Assembly: GCF_013391635.1 (NCBI RefSeq)
Contig: NZ_JACAWU010000001.1
Coordinates: 930,001-994,000, forward strand
DNA length: 64,000 bases
From: Natronomonas gomsonensis
GTDB taxonomy: Archaea > Halobacteriota > Halobacteria > Halobacteriales > Haloarculaceae
Direction of reading: 5' to 3'
In this document: piece by piece, positions 43,062 to 52,945 of the stretch
Layout of the letters: the number at the start of each line of letters is the position of its first letter
How positions within the stretch are numbered: the stretch's first letter is position 1
Notes under the pieces: generated by a model
The model's database searches: none
What the model was told of the DNA's origin: nothing
Seen by the model: the letters and a program-made list of their open reading frames with translations, nothing else
Position numbers and translations under genes: made by a program

Positions 43062-44351
43062 ATGACAGAAGACTCCAGCGCACCGATGACGCGGCGAGGC
43101 GTTATGAAGGGCGTCGGCGGCCTCGCGGCCGTCTCGATGTCCGGTGTAAGCATCGCGGAAGCACAGGACGTGATGGGCCAAGAGATTCCAGCGGACCCCC
43201 ACACGCGGGACACGTATCGCTCGATTGTCGATGCAATCGTCCCCCGGACGCCCGAACTCGAAGACGAACTCGGTGGAGAGCACGTCCCCGGCGGGCTCGA
43301 CGTGGAACTCGAGAAGTTCCTCATCTGGGACTTCAATCACTTCCAGGAGGTCCGACTGGAGACGCTCCAGACTCCCGTCAAAACCGCCCAGTCCGGCGGC
43401 GGACCGCTCGGTGACCTCGGCGGCAGCAATCCGCTCGGTGACGCCCTCGGCGGCCTGACCGAAACCGGCGACCTCGGTGGCGGCACGTCGCTCGATTCCG
43501 TCACCGAACTCGTCGACGGCCTGATGGCTCCCGAACTGTTCCAACTCGACCTCGACACCGTCTCCTCGGGGTCGGAACTCGGCGCGTTGGCCGACCTCGC
43601 GGGACTCGACGCGGTCGGTGACCTCGGCGAACTCCTCGATGTCGGTGACCTCGACGCGCTGGGCGAAGAACTCGACTTCGGCGCTGCGGACCGACTCGCG
43701 ATCGACTTCGCGGACGCGCCGATTCCCGAAGACGCCGAGGGCATCGCGGAGTTCGACCTCCTCGTCGAGGGTGCCAACGAGGGAACCCACCAGGTCGTCC
43801 AGAACTACCCGTATGCGAACCTCTTCCCGTTCGTCTTCGACATCGTCGCCGCGGAGTTCCTCGCACAGGGGAAAAACGAGGACACGCCGTCGCCGAACCC
43901 CGAGTTCGCTGGCGGCGGGACGTTCGTCCGTCTCTCCCGGGAGGACCGCCTCCGCTGTCTGTGGACCATCGTCGACGGTGCCGTCATCGACCGCCTCGAC
44001 GGCGTCCTCTCGCCGATGCTCCCCGCGGTCGGCATCCTGAAGTTCGTCGTGATGGCCTGCAACGGGCTCCACGGCTTCGGCTACTACACGGAGTGGTCCG
44101 GCCTCGGCGACACCAAAACGAACACGCCCAGCGAACGGGAGATGCAGGTCGACCCGAGCAACGTCCAGAGCCGGAACCAGACCGACTACCCCGGTCCCTC
44201 GGACGGCTACGCCGCCGACTGGCGTCACGCCGTCCCCGGCGGCTTCGACGACGACTGGGAGACCAACGAGACGCCCGGGCCAGCAGACCCGGAACTCCCC
44301 GACGAGGCCGCGGATGAGGCCGAGGAGGCCACCGGAGGTGACCTGCTATGA
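43062..44351 (+). CDS. Tat-exported small subunit of a GMC-type dehydrogenase (gluconate 2-dehydrogenase subunit 3-like)
   Basis: The 429-residue protein has a twin-arginine signal (Arg11-Arg12 in TRRGVMKG) and the subunit-3 type helical part near PHTRDTYRSIVDAIVPRTPE and EFLAQGKNEDTPSPN. A long Gly/Leu/Asp-rich insert (for example PLGDLGGSNPLGDALGG and related repeats) occupies about residues 110-210 and is unusual. It overlaps the GMC subunit by 4 nt. As in known systems the GMC partner without its own signal may be carried across in the folded complex. Confidence 0.82.
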   Translation: MTEDSSAPMTRRGVMKGVGGLAAVSMSGVSIAEAQDVMGQEIPADPHTRDTYRSIVDAIVPRTPELEDELGGEHVPGGLDVELEKFLIWDFNHFQEVRLETLQTPVKTAQSGGGPLGDLGGSNPLGDALGGLTETGDLGGGTSLDSVTELVDGLMAPELFQLDLDTVSSGSELGALADLAGLDAVGDLGELLDVGDLDALGEELDFGAADRLAIDFADAPIPEDAEGIAEFDLLVEGANEGTHQVVQNYPYANLFPFVFDIVAAEFLAQGKNEDTPSPNPEFAGGGTFVRLSREDRLRCLWTIVDGAVIDRLDGVLSPMLPAVGILKFVVMACNGLHGFGYYTEWSGLGDTKTNTPSEREMQVDPSNVQSRNQTDYPGPSDGYAADWRHAVPGGFDDDWETNETPGPADPELPDEAADEAEEATGGDLL

Positions 44352-46117
44352 ATGACCCAGATGTCGTCGTCGTCGGTGCGGGCGCGGACGGTCCGGTCGC
44401 GGCGTGGAAACTCGCACGCGACCACAATGTGGACGTGTTGCTACTGGAGGCAGGTGCCTTCCACGGAAACGAGCAGTGGCCCGAACCGCACGTCGACTCG
44501 GGCGGGACGGTCAGCACCGACCCCGACGACCTCGACGGCAAACTGCTCGACGAGCAGTTCACCCACCGCGAGGCGGAGGCCAACGACCCGACCTACGGCT
44601 ACCTCCGGGTCGGCCCCTCCAACAGCGCGCGTGCGCCGTGGTTCCGTAACCTCCACCAGAACGCGTTCATCTGGCAGGTCTCCTGTGTCGGCGGCACGTC
44701 GATTCACTACTTCTCGAATCACCCGCGCGGCTATCCGACGGCCTTCGACGACCAGCCGCACTGGCCCGACGAGGTCAGCTACGCCGACATGGTGCCGTAC
44801 TACCGGCTCAACGAGGAAATCACGAGCACCCAGCAGGCGCCGATGACCGCCCGCGAAGAGGTGTTCATCGAGGGTGCGAGCCAGGAAAAAAGCGGCGAGT
44901 ACCCGCTTCTCGACGGACTCAACGTCACCGAAACCGGCTGGCGACCCCAGCCCAACGCCGTCGAGGTCCCCGGCAAGGAGACCTCCAACGGCCAGCCGCT
45001 CGATAGAAACTACGAGGGGTCGTTCAGCTACGACGACGGCTTCCGCGGCGACACCCTCGTCGGCGACCACTTCCAGGGCTCCTCGACGCCCGTCGACGCG
45101 CCCGTCCGCGAGAAGGCCCGCAAATCCAGCAACATCGGCTACGTGCCGCGCGCGCTGGACACCAACGACAACCCCGACGTGGGCAACGTCGCCATCCGAC
45201 CGAACACCTACGTCACCGACATTCACACCGCAGAAGGCGCCGGCAACCTCGAGGCGACCGGCGTCGAAATCCGTGACACGTGGTCCGGTGCGACACAGAC
45301 CGTCGAGGCCGACACGGTCGTCCTCGCGGGTGGCTGTATCGAGACGCCGAGACTGTGGCTCAACTCGGGCCTGCCGGACGACGGCTGGGTCGGCAAGGGG
45401 CTGACGACCCACTGGTTCGACTGGGTCGTCGGCGTCTACGACGACGACACCGTCGCCGACATCAACCCCGACCGCCAGCACATGGACCCCTACATCGGGC
45501 AGAACTCCGCGGTCCGCTTCGACAAGCCCGGCGTCGGCGGCCTCGAGGACATCGGGATGTCGCCCGGTCTGGTCTCTTTCGCCGACTACCTCTTCACCGA
45601 GGCGGGCTACTCCTTCGACACGCCGGTCGACCCCGACGAGCCGTGGGACACCCGCGGCTACATCGTCGGCAAGGAGCTCAAACGCCGGATGGCCAACTAC
45701 CGACAGACGAAGGCCATCCTCGTGTTGACCGACGACATGCCGCGACAGGAGAACGGCGTCTCGCTGGACGACACCTTCTCCGACGAGCACGGCCCGGTGC
45801 CGAAGGTCCGCTACGAACCGGGAGAGGAGGACGACGAACGGCGCGACGAACTCGCTCGCATCGCGGCGAACATCCACCGCAACGCCGGTGCCTCTCACGT
45901 CCACCGTGCGGAGTGGCCGCCGTTGTTGCTCCACATGCAGTCGTCGATGCGAATCGGCAAGGTGCTCGACTTCGCCGGCGAGGCGAAGAACGTCGACCGC
46001 CTGTTCGTCGCCGACCACTCGGCGCTGGCCAACGGCGTCGGCGGTCCGAACCCCACGAACTCCGGGCAGGCCAACGCGCTCCGTATCGCCGACCACATCG
46101 GCGACCGCTACTTCTGA
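44348..46117 (+). CDS. GMC-family FAD dehydrogenase
   Basis: The 589-residue flavoprotein has the N-terminal FAD-binding VVVVGAGADGPVAAWKLA, the GMC segment CVGGTSIHYFSNHPRG and the C-terminal domain with ADHSALANGVGGPNPTNSGQANAL, which includes the second FAD motif. It oxidises an alcohol, sugar or sugar acid. The substrate cannot be told. No signal peptide is seen; export is expected through its Tat partner. Confidence 0.9.
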   Translation: MNDPDVVVVGAGADGPVAAWKLARDHNVDVLLLEAGAFHGNEQWPEPHVDSGGTVSTDPDDLDGKLLDEQFTHREAEANDPTYGYLRVGPSNSARAPWFRNLHQNAFIWQVSCVGGTSIHYFSNHPRGYPTAFDDQPHWPDEVSYADMVPYYRLNEEITSTQQAPMTAREEVFIEGASQEKSGEYPLLDGLNVTETGWRPQPNAVEVPGKETSNGQPLDRNYEGSFSYDDGFRGDTLVGDHFQGSSTPVDAPVREKARKSSNIGYVPRALDTNDNPDVGNVAIRPNTYVTDIHTAEGAGNLEATGVEIRDTWSGATQTVEADTVVLAGGCIETPRLWLNSGLPDDGWVGKGLTTHWFDWVVGVYDDDTVADINPDRQHMDPYIGQNSAVRFDKPGVGGLEDIGMSPGLVSFADYLFTEAGYSFDTPVDPDEPWDTRGYIVGKELKRRMANYRQTKAILVLTDDMPRQENGVSLDDTFSDEHGPVPKVRYEPGEEDDERRDELARIAANIHRNAGASHVHRAEWPPLLLHMQSSMRIGKVLDFAGEAKNVDRLFVADHSALANGVGGPNPTNSGQANALRIADHIGDRYF

Positions 46118-46188
46118 GGCGGCCGCCGCGTTGCATACCGTCTTTTCGCTCGATTCTGCTGAGAGGCGTCCGAAGTTACGCTGACTGC

Positions 46189-46992
46189 TCAGTTCCAGGG
46201 CGCTTCCTCGAAGTCGACGTAGCGCTTCTCGCGGTCGATGTCGTCGATTCGCGCTACGTCCTCCTCGTCTAGCGTCACTTCGAGTGCCCCGAAGTTCTCG
46301 CGGATGTGCTCGGGCGTGGCGGATTTCGGGATGGCCGAGACGCTCTCCTTCGACAGTAGCCACGACAGCGCCACCTGTGCCGGCGTGGCGTCGTGTTTCT
46401 CGGCGATGTCGATTAGTTCGGAAACCTCGGTCACGTCGCCCTTCGCGAGCGGCGTGTAGGCGACCAGGTGGTGGCCGTGTTCGCGGGCCATCGCGCGGAG
46501 TTCCTCCTGCTGGAACAAGGGGTGACACTCGACCTGGTGAGCGAAAAGCGGCGCGTCGAGTGTCTCGATGGCGTCTTCGAGCAGTTCGGGCGTAAAGTTC
46601 GAGAGGCCGACGTTGCGGACGAGGCCGTCGTCGTACAGCTCGTCGAAGGCGGCGAGCGTCGCCTCGCTGTCGTAGGCGCGAATCGGCCAGTGGACGTACA
46701 GCAAATCCAGCGTCTCGACGCCCAACCGGTCGATGCTCGCCCGGGCGTGGTCGAGTACGTCGTCGTATGCGAGGTTGTCGGGACTCACCTTCGTCGCGAG
46801 GAACACGTCCTCGCGGTCGACGCCGGAGGTCGCGATACCGTCGCCGACGGCGGCCTCGTTGTCGTAGCCTTCGGCGGTGTCGACGTGCCGATAGCCCGCG
46901 TTCAGCGCCGTCTCGACGCTGTTCGCACACACTTCGTAGTCGGTGTTCTCGTAGGTGCCGATGCCGAGTGGGGGGAGGTCTTCGACTGCCAT
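46189..46992 (-). CDS. Aldo/keto reductase
   Basis: The 267-residue enzyme has the AKR tetrad Asp38, Tyr43, Lys68 and His101 (HVDTAEGYDNE, ATKVS, YVHWP) and the NADPH-binding IPKSATPEHIREN near the C terminus. It is a 2,5-diketogluconate reductase-like AKR. Three codons upstream another ATG exists (47001). Confidence 0.92.
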   Translation of the reverse strand: MAVEDLPPLGIGTYENTDYEVCANSVETALNAGYRHVDTAEGYDNEAAVGDGIATSGVDREDVFLATKVSPDNLAYDDVLDHARASIDRLGVETLDLLYVHWPIRAYDSEATLAAFDELYDDGLVRNVGLSNFTPELLEDAIETLDAPLFAHQVECHPLFQQEELRAMAREHGHHLVAYTPLAKGDVTEVSELIDIAEKHDATPAQVALSWLLSKESVSAIPKSATPEHIRENFGALEVTLDEEDVARIDDIDREKRYVDFEEAPWN

Positions 46993-47100
46993 GTGTCGCA
47001 TTCGAGCGCCGGCCTCAAGTGTGTTCCCGGAACCTATCACGACCGCTACAGCAATCGGCTTCAGCGAGCGCTTTTGTGGCACTCGCCCTCACACCCCAAC

Positions 47101-47889
47101 ATGGACCCCGACCGCTATCTCGCTCGCCTCGGCGTCGACCCCGCCGAAGTGTGGCCGCCGACGTTCGAGACGGTCGAACGCCTCCAGTCGGCCCACGTCC
47201 GGACGGTGCCCTTCGAGACGCTGTCGATAACCGGCACCCCCGACGGCGACTGCGGTGGCGAGGGCGTCACTCTCCTGCTACCGGCGCTCTACGAGAAACT
47301 CGTCGAGCGCGAACGCGGCGGCTTCTGCTTCGAGTTGAACGGGCTGTTCGGGTGGCTCCTCGAGGAACTCGGCTTCGATGTCGACCGTGTCGCCGCCTGC
47401 GTTCTCGACGACGACGGCGACCCCCGGCCGCCAGCGAACCACCACGCACTTCTCGTCACCTTCGAGCGGCCGTACGTCGTCGATGTCGGTCTCGGCTTAC
47501 CGAAGATGCGCTGGCCGGTGCCGCTCGAGGACCCCACTGACCCCGATTCCGCGGGCGTCGCGTGGCGAACCGTCGAAAGCGACCGCCCCGACGCCGACTA
47601 CGTGATGCAGACTCGTCGACCAGACGAGACCTGGAGCGACCGCTACATCTTCACGACCGACCCCCGACAGCTGTCGTACTTCGCGGCGACGTGTGAGCAC
47701 CTCGCGACCGCTCCGGAGTCGACGTTCACCGGCGACCCGACGGTCAACGTCGGCACCGAAGGCGGCTACAAGCGGCTAACGCCGGAGACGTTAACCGAGG
47801 TCACCGACGGCGAAAAACGCGAGCGAGCGGTCGCTCCCGAGACGTATCGCGACACGCTCGAATCCGAGTTCGGCCTTCGGTTCCGCTGA
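47101..47889 (+). CDS. Arylamine N-acetyltransferase
   Basis: The 262-residue protein has the full catalytic triad of the family: Cys76 in RGGFCFELN, His115 in ANHHALLV and Asp128 in VVDVGLG. NAT enzymes transfer acetyl from acetyl-CoA to arylamines. Archaeal members are few, so gain from bacteria is possible, though composition matches its neighbours. Confidence 0.92.
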   Translation: MDPDRYLARLGVDPAEVWPPTFETVERLQSAHVRTVPFETLSITGTPDGDCGGEGVTLLLPALYEKLVERERGGFCFELNGLFGWLLEELGFDVDRVAACVLDDDGDPRPPANHHALLVTFERPYVVDVGLGLPKMRWPVPLEDPTDPDSAGVAWRTVESDRPDADYVMQTRRPDETWSDRYIFTTDPRQLSYFAATCEHLATAPESTFTGDPTVNVGTEGGYKRLTPETLTEVTDGEKRERAVAPETYRDTLESEFGLRFR

Positions 47890-47985
47890 ATCCCCCACAG
47901 GATACGCCCCGACGGCTGGCATCGGGTGCATCCCCACCGTTCGTCTCGACGGTCCGAGGGGTATTCACGCTACTCCCTGCACGAT

Positions 47986-48000
47986 GTGCACGGCGTGCAC
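47986..48000. terminator. Hairpin between convergent genes
   Basis: GTGCAC, three bases and GTGCAC again form a stem of six pairs; a third TGCAC lies at 47978-47982. It is placed between the convergent NAT and FilR1-type genes, so a terminator is likely. Confidence 0.35.
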
Positions 48001-48003
48001 AGT

Positions 48004-48786
48004 TCAGGCATCGAGCGGGTCGGCCTCCTCGCGGTACTGCTCGAAGGTCGTCTCGGCCCACTCGTACACCGCCTCTGACTCGCTTTCGATGAGCGCGAGC
48101 GGCGTGCCGCGCTCGTCGACGACGCCGAAGAGGACTCGGTCGTCGAGCAGCGCGAGCATGTACGGGAGGTCATCGTGGACGTAGTAGTTCGCGCCGTCGG
48201 CGTTCGCCACCGTGTCGAGGTAGCCCTCGTACGACGGGTCATCGCGCATCGCGGCAACGACTTCGGCATCGACGACGAACTCGACGGTGTCGCTGCCGGT
48301 CGCGTTCTCGATTCGTTCGTGTGCCATGTCGGCGCTGTCCTGCATCACGACCGTCGCGAATTCACGGATGCTATCGGAGTCCCGCCGGGCGGCCATTGCG
48401 CGCTCGACCGGCGCCAGCGGCTGTTCGGCCGTCGCCTCGACGATGTCGGCGTCGGCCAGCGCTGCCGGGTCGAGGTCGAACTCGTCGGTGGTCACCCGTC
48501 CCAAAAGCGGTGTGAGGTCCTCACCGAGGTCGAACGAATCCAAGAGGTCGGAGAACTCACGTTCGACGTAGGCGCCGAGTGCGGTGAGGCGGTACGGCCC
48601 GCCGTTGTTCTCCTCGGCGACCCACTGCCGTTCGATGAGTTCGTCGAGCGTCCGTGAGACGGTGGTCCGCGAAGCGTCGAGTTCCTCGCGGAGTTCACGG
48701 GCATCCGCCGGCCCCTCCACCAACGTCGACAGTAGTTCGATACGTGTCCCCGACCGCGCCAGATACGCCACCGCCCCGTTCATCAT
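48004..48786 (-). CDS. Winged-helix regulator with FilR1 (DUF1724)-type C-terminal domain
   Basis: The 260-residue protein has an ArsR-like winged helix (TLVEGPADARELREELDASRTTVSRTLDELI) and a C-terminal domain as in the methanogen FilR1 and its haloarchaeal relatives (FVVDAEVVAAMRDD, ALLDDRVLFGVVDERGTPLALIES). The signal is unknown. There are two ATG codons in a row at the start. Confidence 0.85.
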   Translation of the reverse strand: MMNGAVAYLARSGTRIELLSTLVEGPADARELREELDASRTTVSRTLDELIERQWVAEENNGGPYRLTALGAYVEREFSDLLDSFDLGEDLTPLLGRVTTDEFDLDPAALADADIVEATAEQPLAPVERAMAARRDSDSIREFATVVMQDSADMAHERIENATGSDTVEFVVDAEVVAAMRDDPSYEGYLDTVANADGANYYVHDDLPYMLALLDDRVLFGVVDERGTPLALIESESEAVYEWAETTFEQYREEADPLDA

Positions 48787-48892
48787 CGGGGCTTGATGGC
48801 ACCGCCGTATGAAGGTACTCACTCGAAACGGTCCTCCGGGATGCGCTTTGCGGTGACGATGTAGAATGGCTTGTGGGCGGTTCGGCGCCGAG

Positions 48893-49201
48893 TCAGTCGC
48901 CGGGTTCGGGAGCGTCTTCGCCGGGGTCACGGGTCCGGTACCACCGATACAGCAGATAGAGCCCGACGACCAGGAAGACCACCGAGAGGCCGTTGAGGGC
49001 GAGGTTCATCGGTCCATCGGCGGGGAGCGGCCCGTCGTCGGTCAACTGAAGTAGGCCGTAGGCCAGCCACGTACAGCAGAGGCCGACGAGCATCGTCAGT
49101 CGGCGTCGCGGAATCGCGCCGCGATAGTACTGGACGGCCACCCCGGCGAGGAGGACGAGGTAGGCGCCGAACAGTGCGATGTCGGCCGCTTCGGAGACCA
49201 T
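48893..49201 (-). CDS. Small membrane protein with three spans
   Basis: The 102-residue protein has three membrane segments and a polar C-terminal tail (YRTRDPGEDAPEPGD). It lies 43 nt downstream of the phosphatase pair on the same strand and may be the last gene of that operon. No domain is recognised. Confidence 0.68.
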   Translation of the reverse strand: MVSEAADIALFGAYLVLLAGVAVQYYRGAIPRRRLTMLVGLCCTWLAYGLLQLTDDGPLPADGPMNLALNGLSVVFLVVGLYLLYRWYRTRDPGEDAPEPGD

Positions 49202-49244
49202 ACCGACCGGTGGACTCGCCACCGACAAAGTTCCCGGCGGTCGC

Positions 49245-51068
49245 TTACAGCGCGCCAGTGTCGATGCCGACGACGGTTGCCTCGCTGGTCGTCCCCGGGA
49301 CGGTCAGCCACTCCTCGGCGCTCGGGTCGTACGCCTCGAACGGCCCGAAGGTGTAGCGGTCGCTGGAATCGATGCCCTCGGGCGCCTCCGCGAAGTAAGT
49401 GACCGACCCAGATTCAGTCGCACCCATCTCGAAGTACACCCACTTCGTCTCGCCGGGGGCGGGTTCGGTTCGCTCGGCGTCGCCGGCGATGGCGTCCCAG
49501 GCGGCCGGGATGCGGTCGCGGATGCGGACCGCTTCGGTCGCCTCGAGGGCGAGGTCGATTTGGTTCGGTTGGCCGGCGGTGAACACGGACCCGTCGTCGC
49601 TGCGGGTTCCCTCGACGACGAGTGCCTCGGTCACCGGTCCGTCGTAGCGGTCGATTTGCTCGGGTTTGGGGACGCCCGATTCGGTGGCTTCGTCGGATTT
49701 CCGTATCTCGAAGGCGTCGGCGACCAATTGCTCGCCGTCGTCGTCGGTCTCGCTGGTGACGTACTCGACGCGGATGCGTTCGTCGTCGATGTCGAGTTCG
49801 GTGACGCCGAAGTGGCGGTTGCTCCGCCGGGCGAGATAGTCGCTCGGGGCGGTGTTGCCGAAGCCGTAGTGGGAGGTGCCGCCGGTGCCGTTGGTGACGA
49901 ACGTCGTCCCGTAGGGTGACTCCCAGTTCCACGCCGAATCGGGACCGTAGTCGTCGCGGTCGGGGCGGGCCTCGATTGGCTTGGTTCGCTCGTAGACGTG
50001 GTTGTCGCCGCACAACACGAGGTCGACGCCGTACTCGTCGAACAGTTTACCCCAGCGGTCCCGGAGGATGTCACGGGGGGCGTGGTCCGGCGAGTCGGTC
50101 CACAGCGGGCCGTGGAAGTAGACGACCGTCCATTTCAGGTCGTCGTGTTGGGCGGCGTCGGAAAGCGTCGCTTCGAGGAACCGCTCCTGTACGTCACCGT
50201 AGGTGAGGCCGCCGAACTCACAGCGAGGGTCGTAGATGGGGACGAACTCCTCGCCGCGGCCCACGTCGCCACAGCCGTCGGTCGTCGTCGAGAGGCCGAT
50301 GAAGCGGGTGTTGTCGTAGTCGAAGTGATACCACCGCTGTTCGTGCTGGAGGTCGTCGAGAGCGAGGGTGTCGTCGACGGGCATCAGGTCGTTGAGGCGG
50401 CGGTCGTACTGGAGCAGTCCCGTCCCGGGTTCGGCCTCGTGGTTGCCGGGGACGGTCATGAACGGCGTCTCCGCGTAGAAGGACTCGAAGGTCTCGAAGT
50501 ACAACTCCCACGTCGAGGGCTTGCCGTTGGCGTAGGCCACGTCGCCCGGGAGCAACTGCACGTCGGGGTCGCGTTCGGCGGCGGTCGCCATCACGCGTTG
50601 GGGGTCGTCGGTGTTGGCCCGCTGGAAGGGGTTGTTCGGGTCGGCGATGCCGTGGTCGCCGACCGCGGTGACCGAAAACCCCGACTCGGGGTCGGCCGTC
50701 GAGACGGTGAACGACTCCGAGCGACGGTCGTCGAGGGCGGCCGCGTACTCGTAGGTCGTCGCCGGGTCCAGCCCTGTCACGGTCGCGCTGTAGGCGACCG
50801 CTTCCTTCCCCGGCACCGGCTGTGGGGTGGCGCTGACGGTCGTCGTCGGGGCGTCCGGTTCGCCGATTTCGAGGCGGGCGTCGGCCGCCGGCGCGCCCGT
50901 CCATCCCACGCGGAGCGTCGTCGCCGGGTCGCGGCCGTAGGCGACGTGGACGCCCGCCGGCCCGTCGGGAACCTCGGCTTGCCCGGCGGCCGAGGAAACC
51001 AGAAACGGCGTCGCCGAGGCGGCGGCGACGCCCTTCAGGACCCCGCGTCGCGAGAGGTCCTCGCTCAT
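49245..51068 (-). CDS. Tat-exported purple acid phosphatase-like metallophosphatase
   Basis: The 607-residue protein has a Tat signal (Arg7-Arg8 in SRRGVLKG), a fibronectin III-like domain, and a calcineurin-like core: VGDHG, LLPGDVAYANG, VPGNHEAEPG, VVYFHGPLW and LCGDNHVYERTK. A C-terminal part of about 190 residues follows. It probably releases phosphate from organic phosphates outside the cell. It overlaps phoD by 4 nt. Confidence 0.9.
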   Translation of the reverse strand: MSEDLSRRGVLKGVAAASATPFLVSSAAGQAEVPDGPAGVHVAYGRDPATTLRVGWTGAPAADARLEIGEPDAPTTTVSATPQPVPGKEAVAYSATVTGLDPATTYEYAAALDDRRSESFTVSTADPESGFSVTAVGDHGIADPNNPFQRANTDDPQRVMATAAERDPDVQLLPGDVAYANGKPSTWELYFETFESFYAETPFMTVPGNHEAEPGTGLLQYDRRLNDLMPVDDTLALDDLQHEQRWYHFDYDNTRFIGLSTTTDGCGDVGRGEEFVPIYDPRCEFGGLTYGDVQERFLEATLSDAAQHDDLKWTVVYFHGPLWTDSPDHAPRDILRDRWGKLFDEYGVDLVLCGDNHVYERTKPIEARPDRDDYGPDSAWNWESPYGTTFVTNGTGGTSHYGFGNTAPSDYLARRSNRHFGVTELDIDDERIRVEYVTSETDDDGEQLVADAFEIRKSDEATESGVPKPEQIDRYDGPVTEALVVEGTRSDDGSVFTAGQPNQIDLALEATEAVRIRDRIPAAWDAIAGDAERTEPAPGETKWVYFEMGATESGSVTYFAEAPEGIDSSDRYTFGPFEAYDPSAEEWLTVPGTTSEATVVGIDTGAL

Positions 51069-52945
51069 CGGTCGACACCTCCCGGGCGGTCGCCGGCGAG
51101 TCCGGGCAGCGTCTCCGGAAGCGTCGGCAGCGGTCCGCCACGGAGTTCCTCCAGTCGGACCTCGCCTTCGGGGACGCGATAGCTTCGCAGGAGGCGCTTG
51201 GGCGCGTCGGCGGCATCGACGGTCCGGTCGACGCCGTAGGCGGTGTAGACGGCCGCGTCGTCGGTGAACTCGACGGTGGTGTAGCCGTACCGCGACCAGT
51301 TGAACCACTCGACGTGGGGGTTCTGGGATTCGACGAGCAGTTCGGCGGCGTCCTCTTCGAGGTCCGGTGGCGTCGGGGTCTGTGTCCCGAGGTTATCGCT
51401 GGTGACGCCGGGTGACATGAACTCGACGCCGACGCGGTCGGCCTCGGCGCCCGGAAGCGGCTGTTGGCGCTCGGTGTCGCGGTAGTCGGTCTTCGCGTAG
51501 GCGGCGACGTAGGCGTGCATGTCGCCGGTCAGCGTGATGAGGTTGAGCGCGCCGTCGCGGCCGCGGGCGGCCCGCCGGAACTCGCCCATGATGAGTTGCC
51601 GCTCGTGTTCGTAGCCGTCCCAGGCGTCGTAGTTCACGAAGAAACTCCCCTGCTCGCCGGCGTTGGTGGCCTTCAGCGCCGCGTTCAGCACGGAGTTACC
51701 CCACACCTTCCACGTCGCCTCCGACCCGGTGACGCCGTCGAGGAACCACTCCCGCTGGTCGCCGCCGAGCATCGTCCGGTCGGGGTCGTCGACGTTGCGG
51801 GCCGGCGGCGCGGCGATGTCGCGTTGGCCGAACTCGTCTTCGGGGGGCGGCGACCGATACAGGCGCTCGTCGGTCATGAACAGCTCCGCGAGTTGGCCGA
51901 ATTCGAGGGAGCGGTACAGTCGGAATCGTTCGTGAAGGTCATCGGCATCGCGGTCGTACTCGACGCGGAACGGGACGTACTCGGCCAGCGCCTCGATTCC
52001 CTCGACGTACAACTGCCGCATCTTCTCGGGGTCGTCGCCGTAGGGGTGGGAGGCGGTGTTCGGCGCGCCCGTCTCGTAGTTCCACCAGCGGTTGTTGACG
52101 ATTTCGTGGTCGTCCCAGGTCATCACGAGGGTGTGGCGGGCCAGCGCCGCCTGCATGTGCTCGTCGGCGCGGTAGGTGCGGTGGATGGTCCGGAAGTCCG
52201 CGAGGGTGTGGGCCACGTCGTTGCCCGAGGGCAACCGGATGTCCCGGTCGGGTTGGTTGCCCGCGCCGCCGTACTCGTAGATGAAGTCGCCGAGGTGGAG
52301 CAGGTAATCGGCGTCCTCGCGGGCGATGTGTGCGAACCCACCGAAGTAGCCGTGGAGGTAGTTGTTACACGACGCACACGCGAGCTTCAGTCGGTCGGGG
52401 TCGGCCTCGGGTTCCGGCAGTGTTCGTAGGCGGCCGACCGGCGAGGCGTCGCCGTCGTAGACGAATCGGTAGAAGTAGAAGGTGTCCGAATCGAGTTCGC
52501 CGTCCAAATCGACGTTCAGCGTGTAATCGGAGTCGGGGCCGAACGCCGCGGCCGGTACCCGGAAGTGTCGCGTCTCGGCCGTCGAGAAGTCGGCCTCGGC
52601 GTTTTCGGTTTCGCGGTCCGGTGCGGGCGTCACCTGCAGGCCGACCGGGTGGTCGCCCTCGTAGGCGGCGGGGTCGATTCGCGTCCAGACGATGGCGCCG
52701 CTCGGCGTCGGCCCGCCGCTCGCGACCGATTGGGGATACACCGCTTCGCTCGTCCGGTCGACATCGAAGCAGTCGTCGGTCGCTGTCGCCCCTCGTGGGT
52801 CGGCGTCGTCGGCCGCCGCGCTACTCGAAAACAGGGTCGCCAGTGCGCCCATCGCCGACCCGGCGCCGGCGGCCTCCAGGACCGCCCGCCGCGTCGATGT
52901 CGTCGGTTCGTGTCGTTCCCGCTGTCCGCTCTGTCCCGCTGTCAT
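51065..52945 (-). CDS. phoD: Tat-exported PhoD-like alkaline phosphatase
   Basis: The 626-residue protein has a Tat signal (Arg19-Arg20 in TRRAVLEAAG) and PhoD landmarks: SVASGGPTPSGAIVWTRI, LACASCNNY, LLHLGDFIYEYG, TWDDHEIVNNRWW and LTGDMHAYVAAY. It hydrolyses phosphodi- and monoesters outside the cell. The promoter, with TTTTTATCA near 52966-52975, implies a leaderless mRNA. With the second phosphatase it forms a phosphate-scavenging pair next to pst. Confidence 0.93.
   Translation of the reverse strand: MTAGQSGQRERHEPTTSTRRAVLEAAGAGSAMGALATLFSSSAAADDADPRGATATDDCFDVDRTSEAVYPQSVASGGPTPSGAIVWTRIDPAAYEGDHPVGLQVTPAPDRETENAEADFSTAETRHFRVPAAAFGPDSDYTLNVDLDGELDSDTFYFYRFVYDGDASPVGRLRTLPEPEADPDRLKLACASCNNYLHGYFGGFAHIAREDADYLLHLGDFIYEYGGAGNQPDRDIRLPSGNDVAHTLADFRTIHRTYRADEHMQAALARHTLVMTWDDHEIVNNRWWNYETGAPNTASHPYGDDPEKMRQLYVEGIEALAEYVPFRVEYDRDADDLHERFRLYRSLEFGQLAELFMTDERLYRSPPPEDEFGQRDIAAPPARNVDDPDRTMLGGDQREWFLDGVTGSEATWKVWGNSVLNAALKATNAGEQGSFFVNYDAWDGYEHERQLIMGEFRRAARGRDGALNLITLTGDMHAYVAAYAKTDYRDTERQQPLPGAEADRVGVEFMSPGVTSDNLGTQTPTPPDLEEDAAELLVESQNPHVEWFNWSRYGYTTVEFTDDAAVYTAYGVDRTVDAADAPKRLLRSYRVPEGEVRLEELRGGPLPTLPETLPGLAGDRPGGVDR

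Noticed and set aside
44441..46930. Very long minus-strand frame over the GMC gene and the aldo/keto reductase
   Set aside because: It lies antisense to a strongly supported flavoprotein and out of frame with the reductase on its own strand; the product is Arg/Gly-rich in part and lacks any domain.
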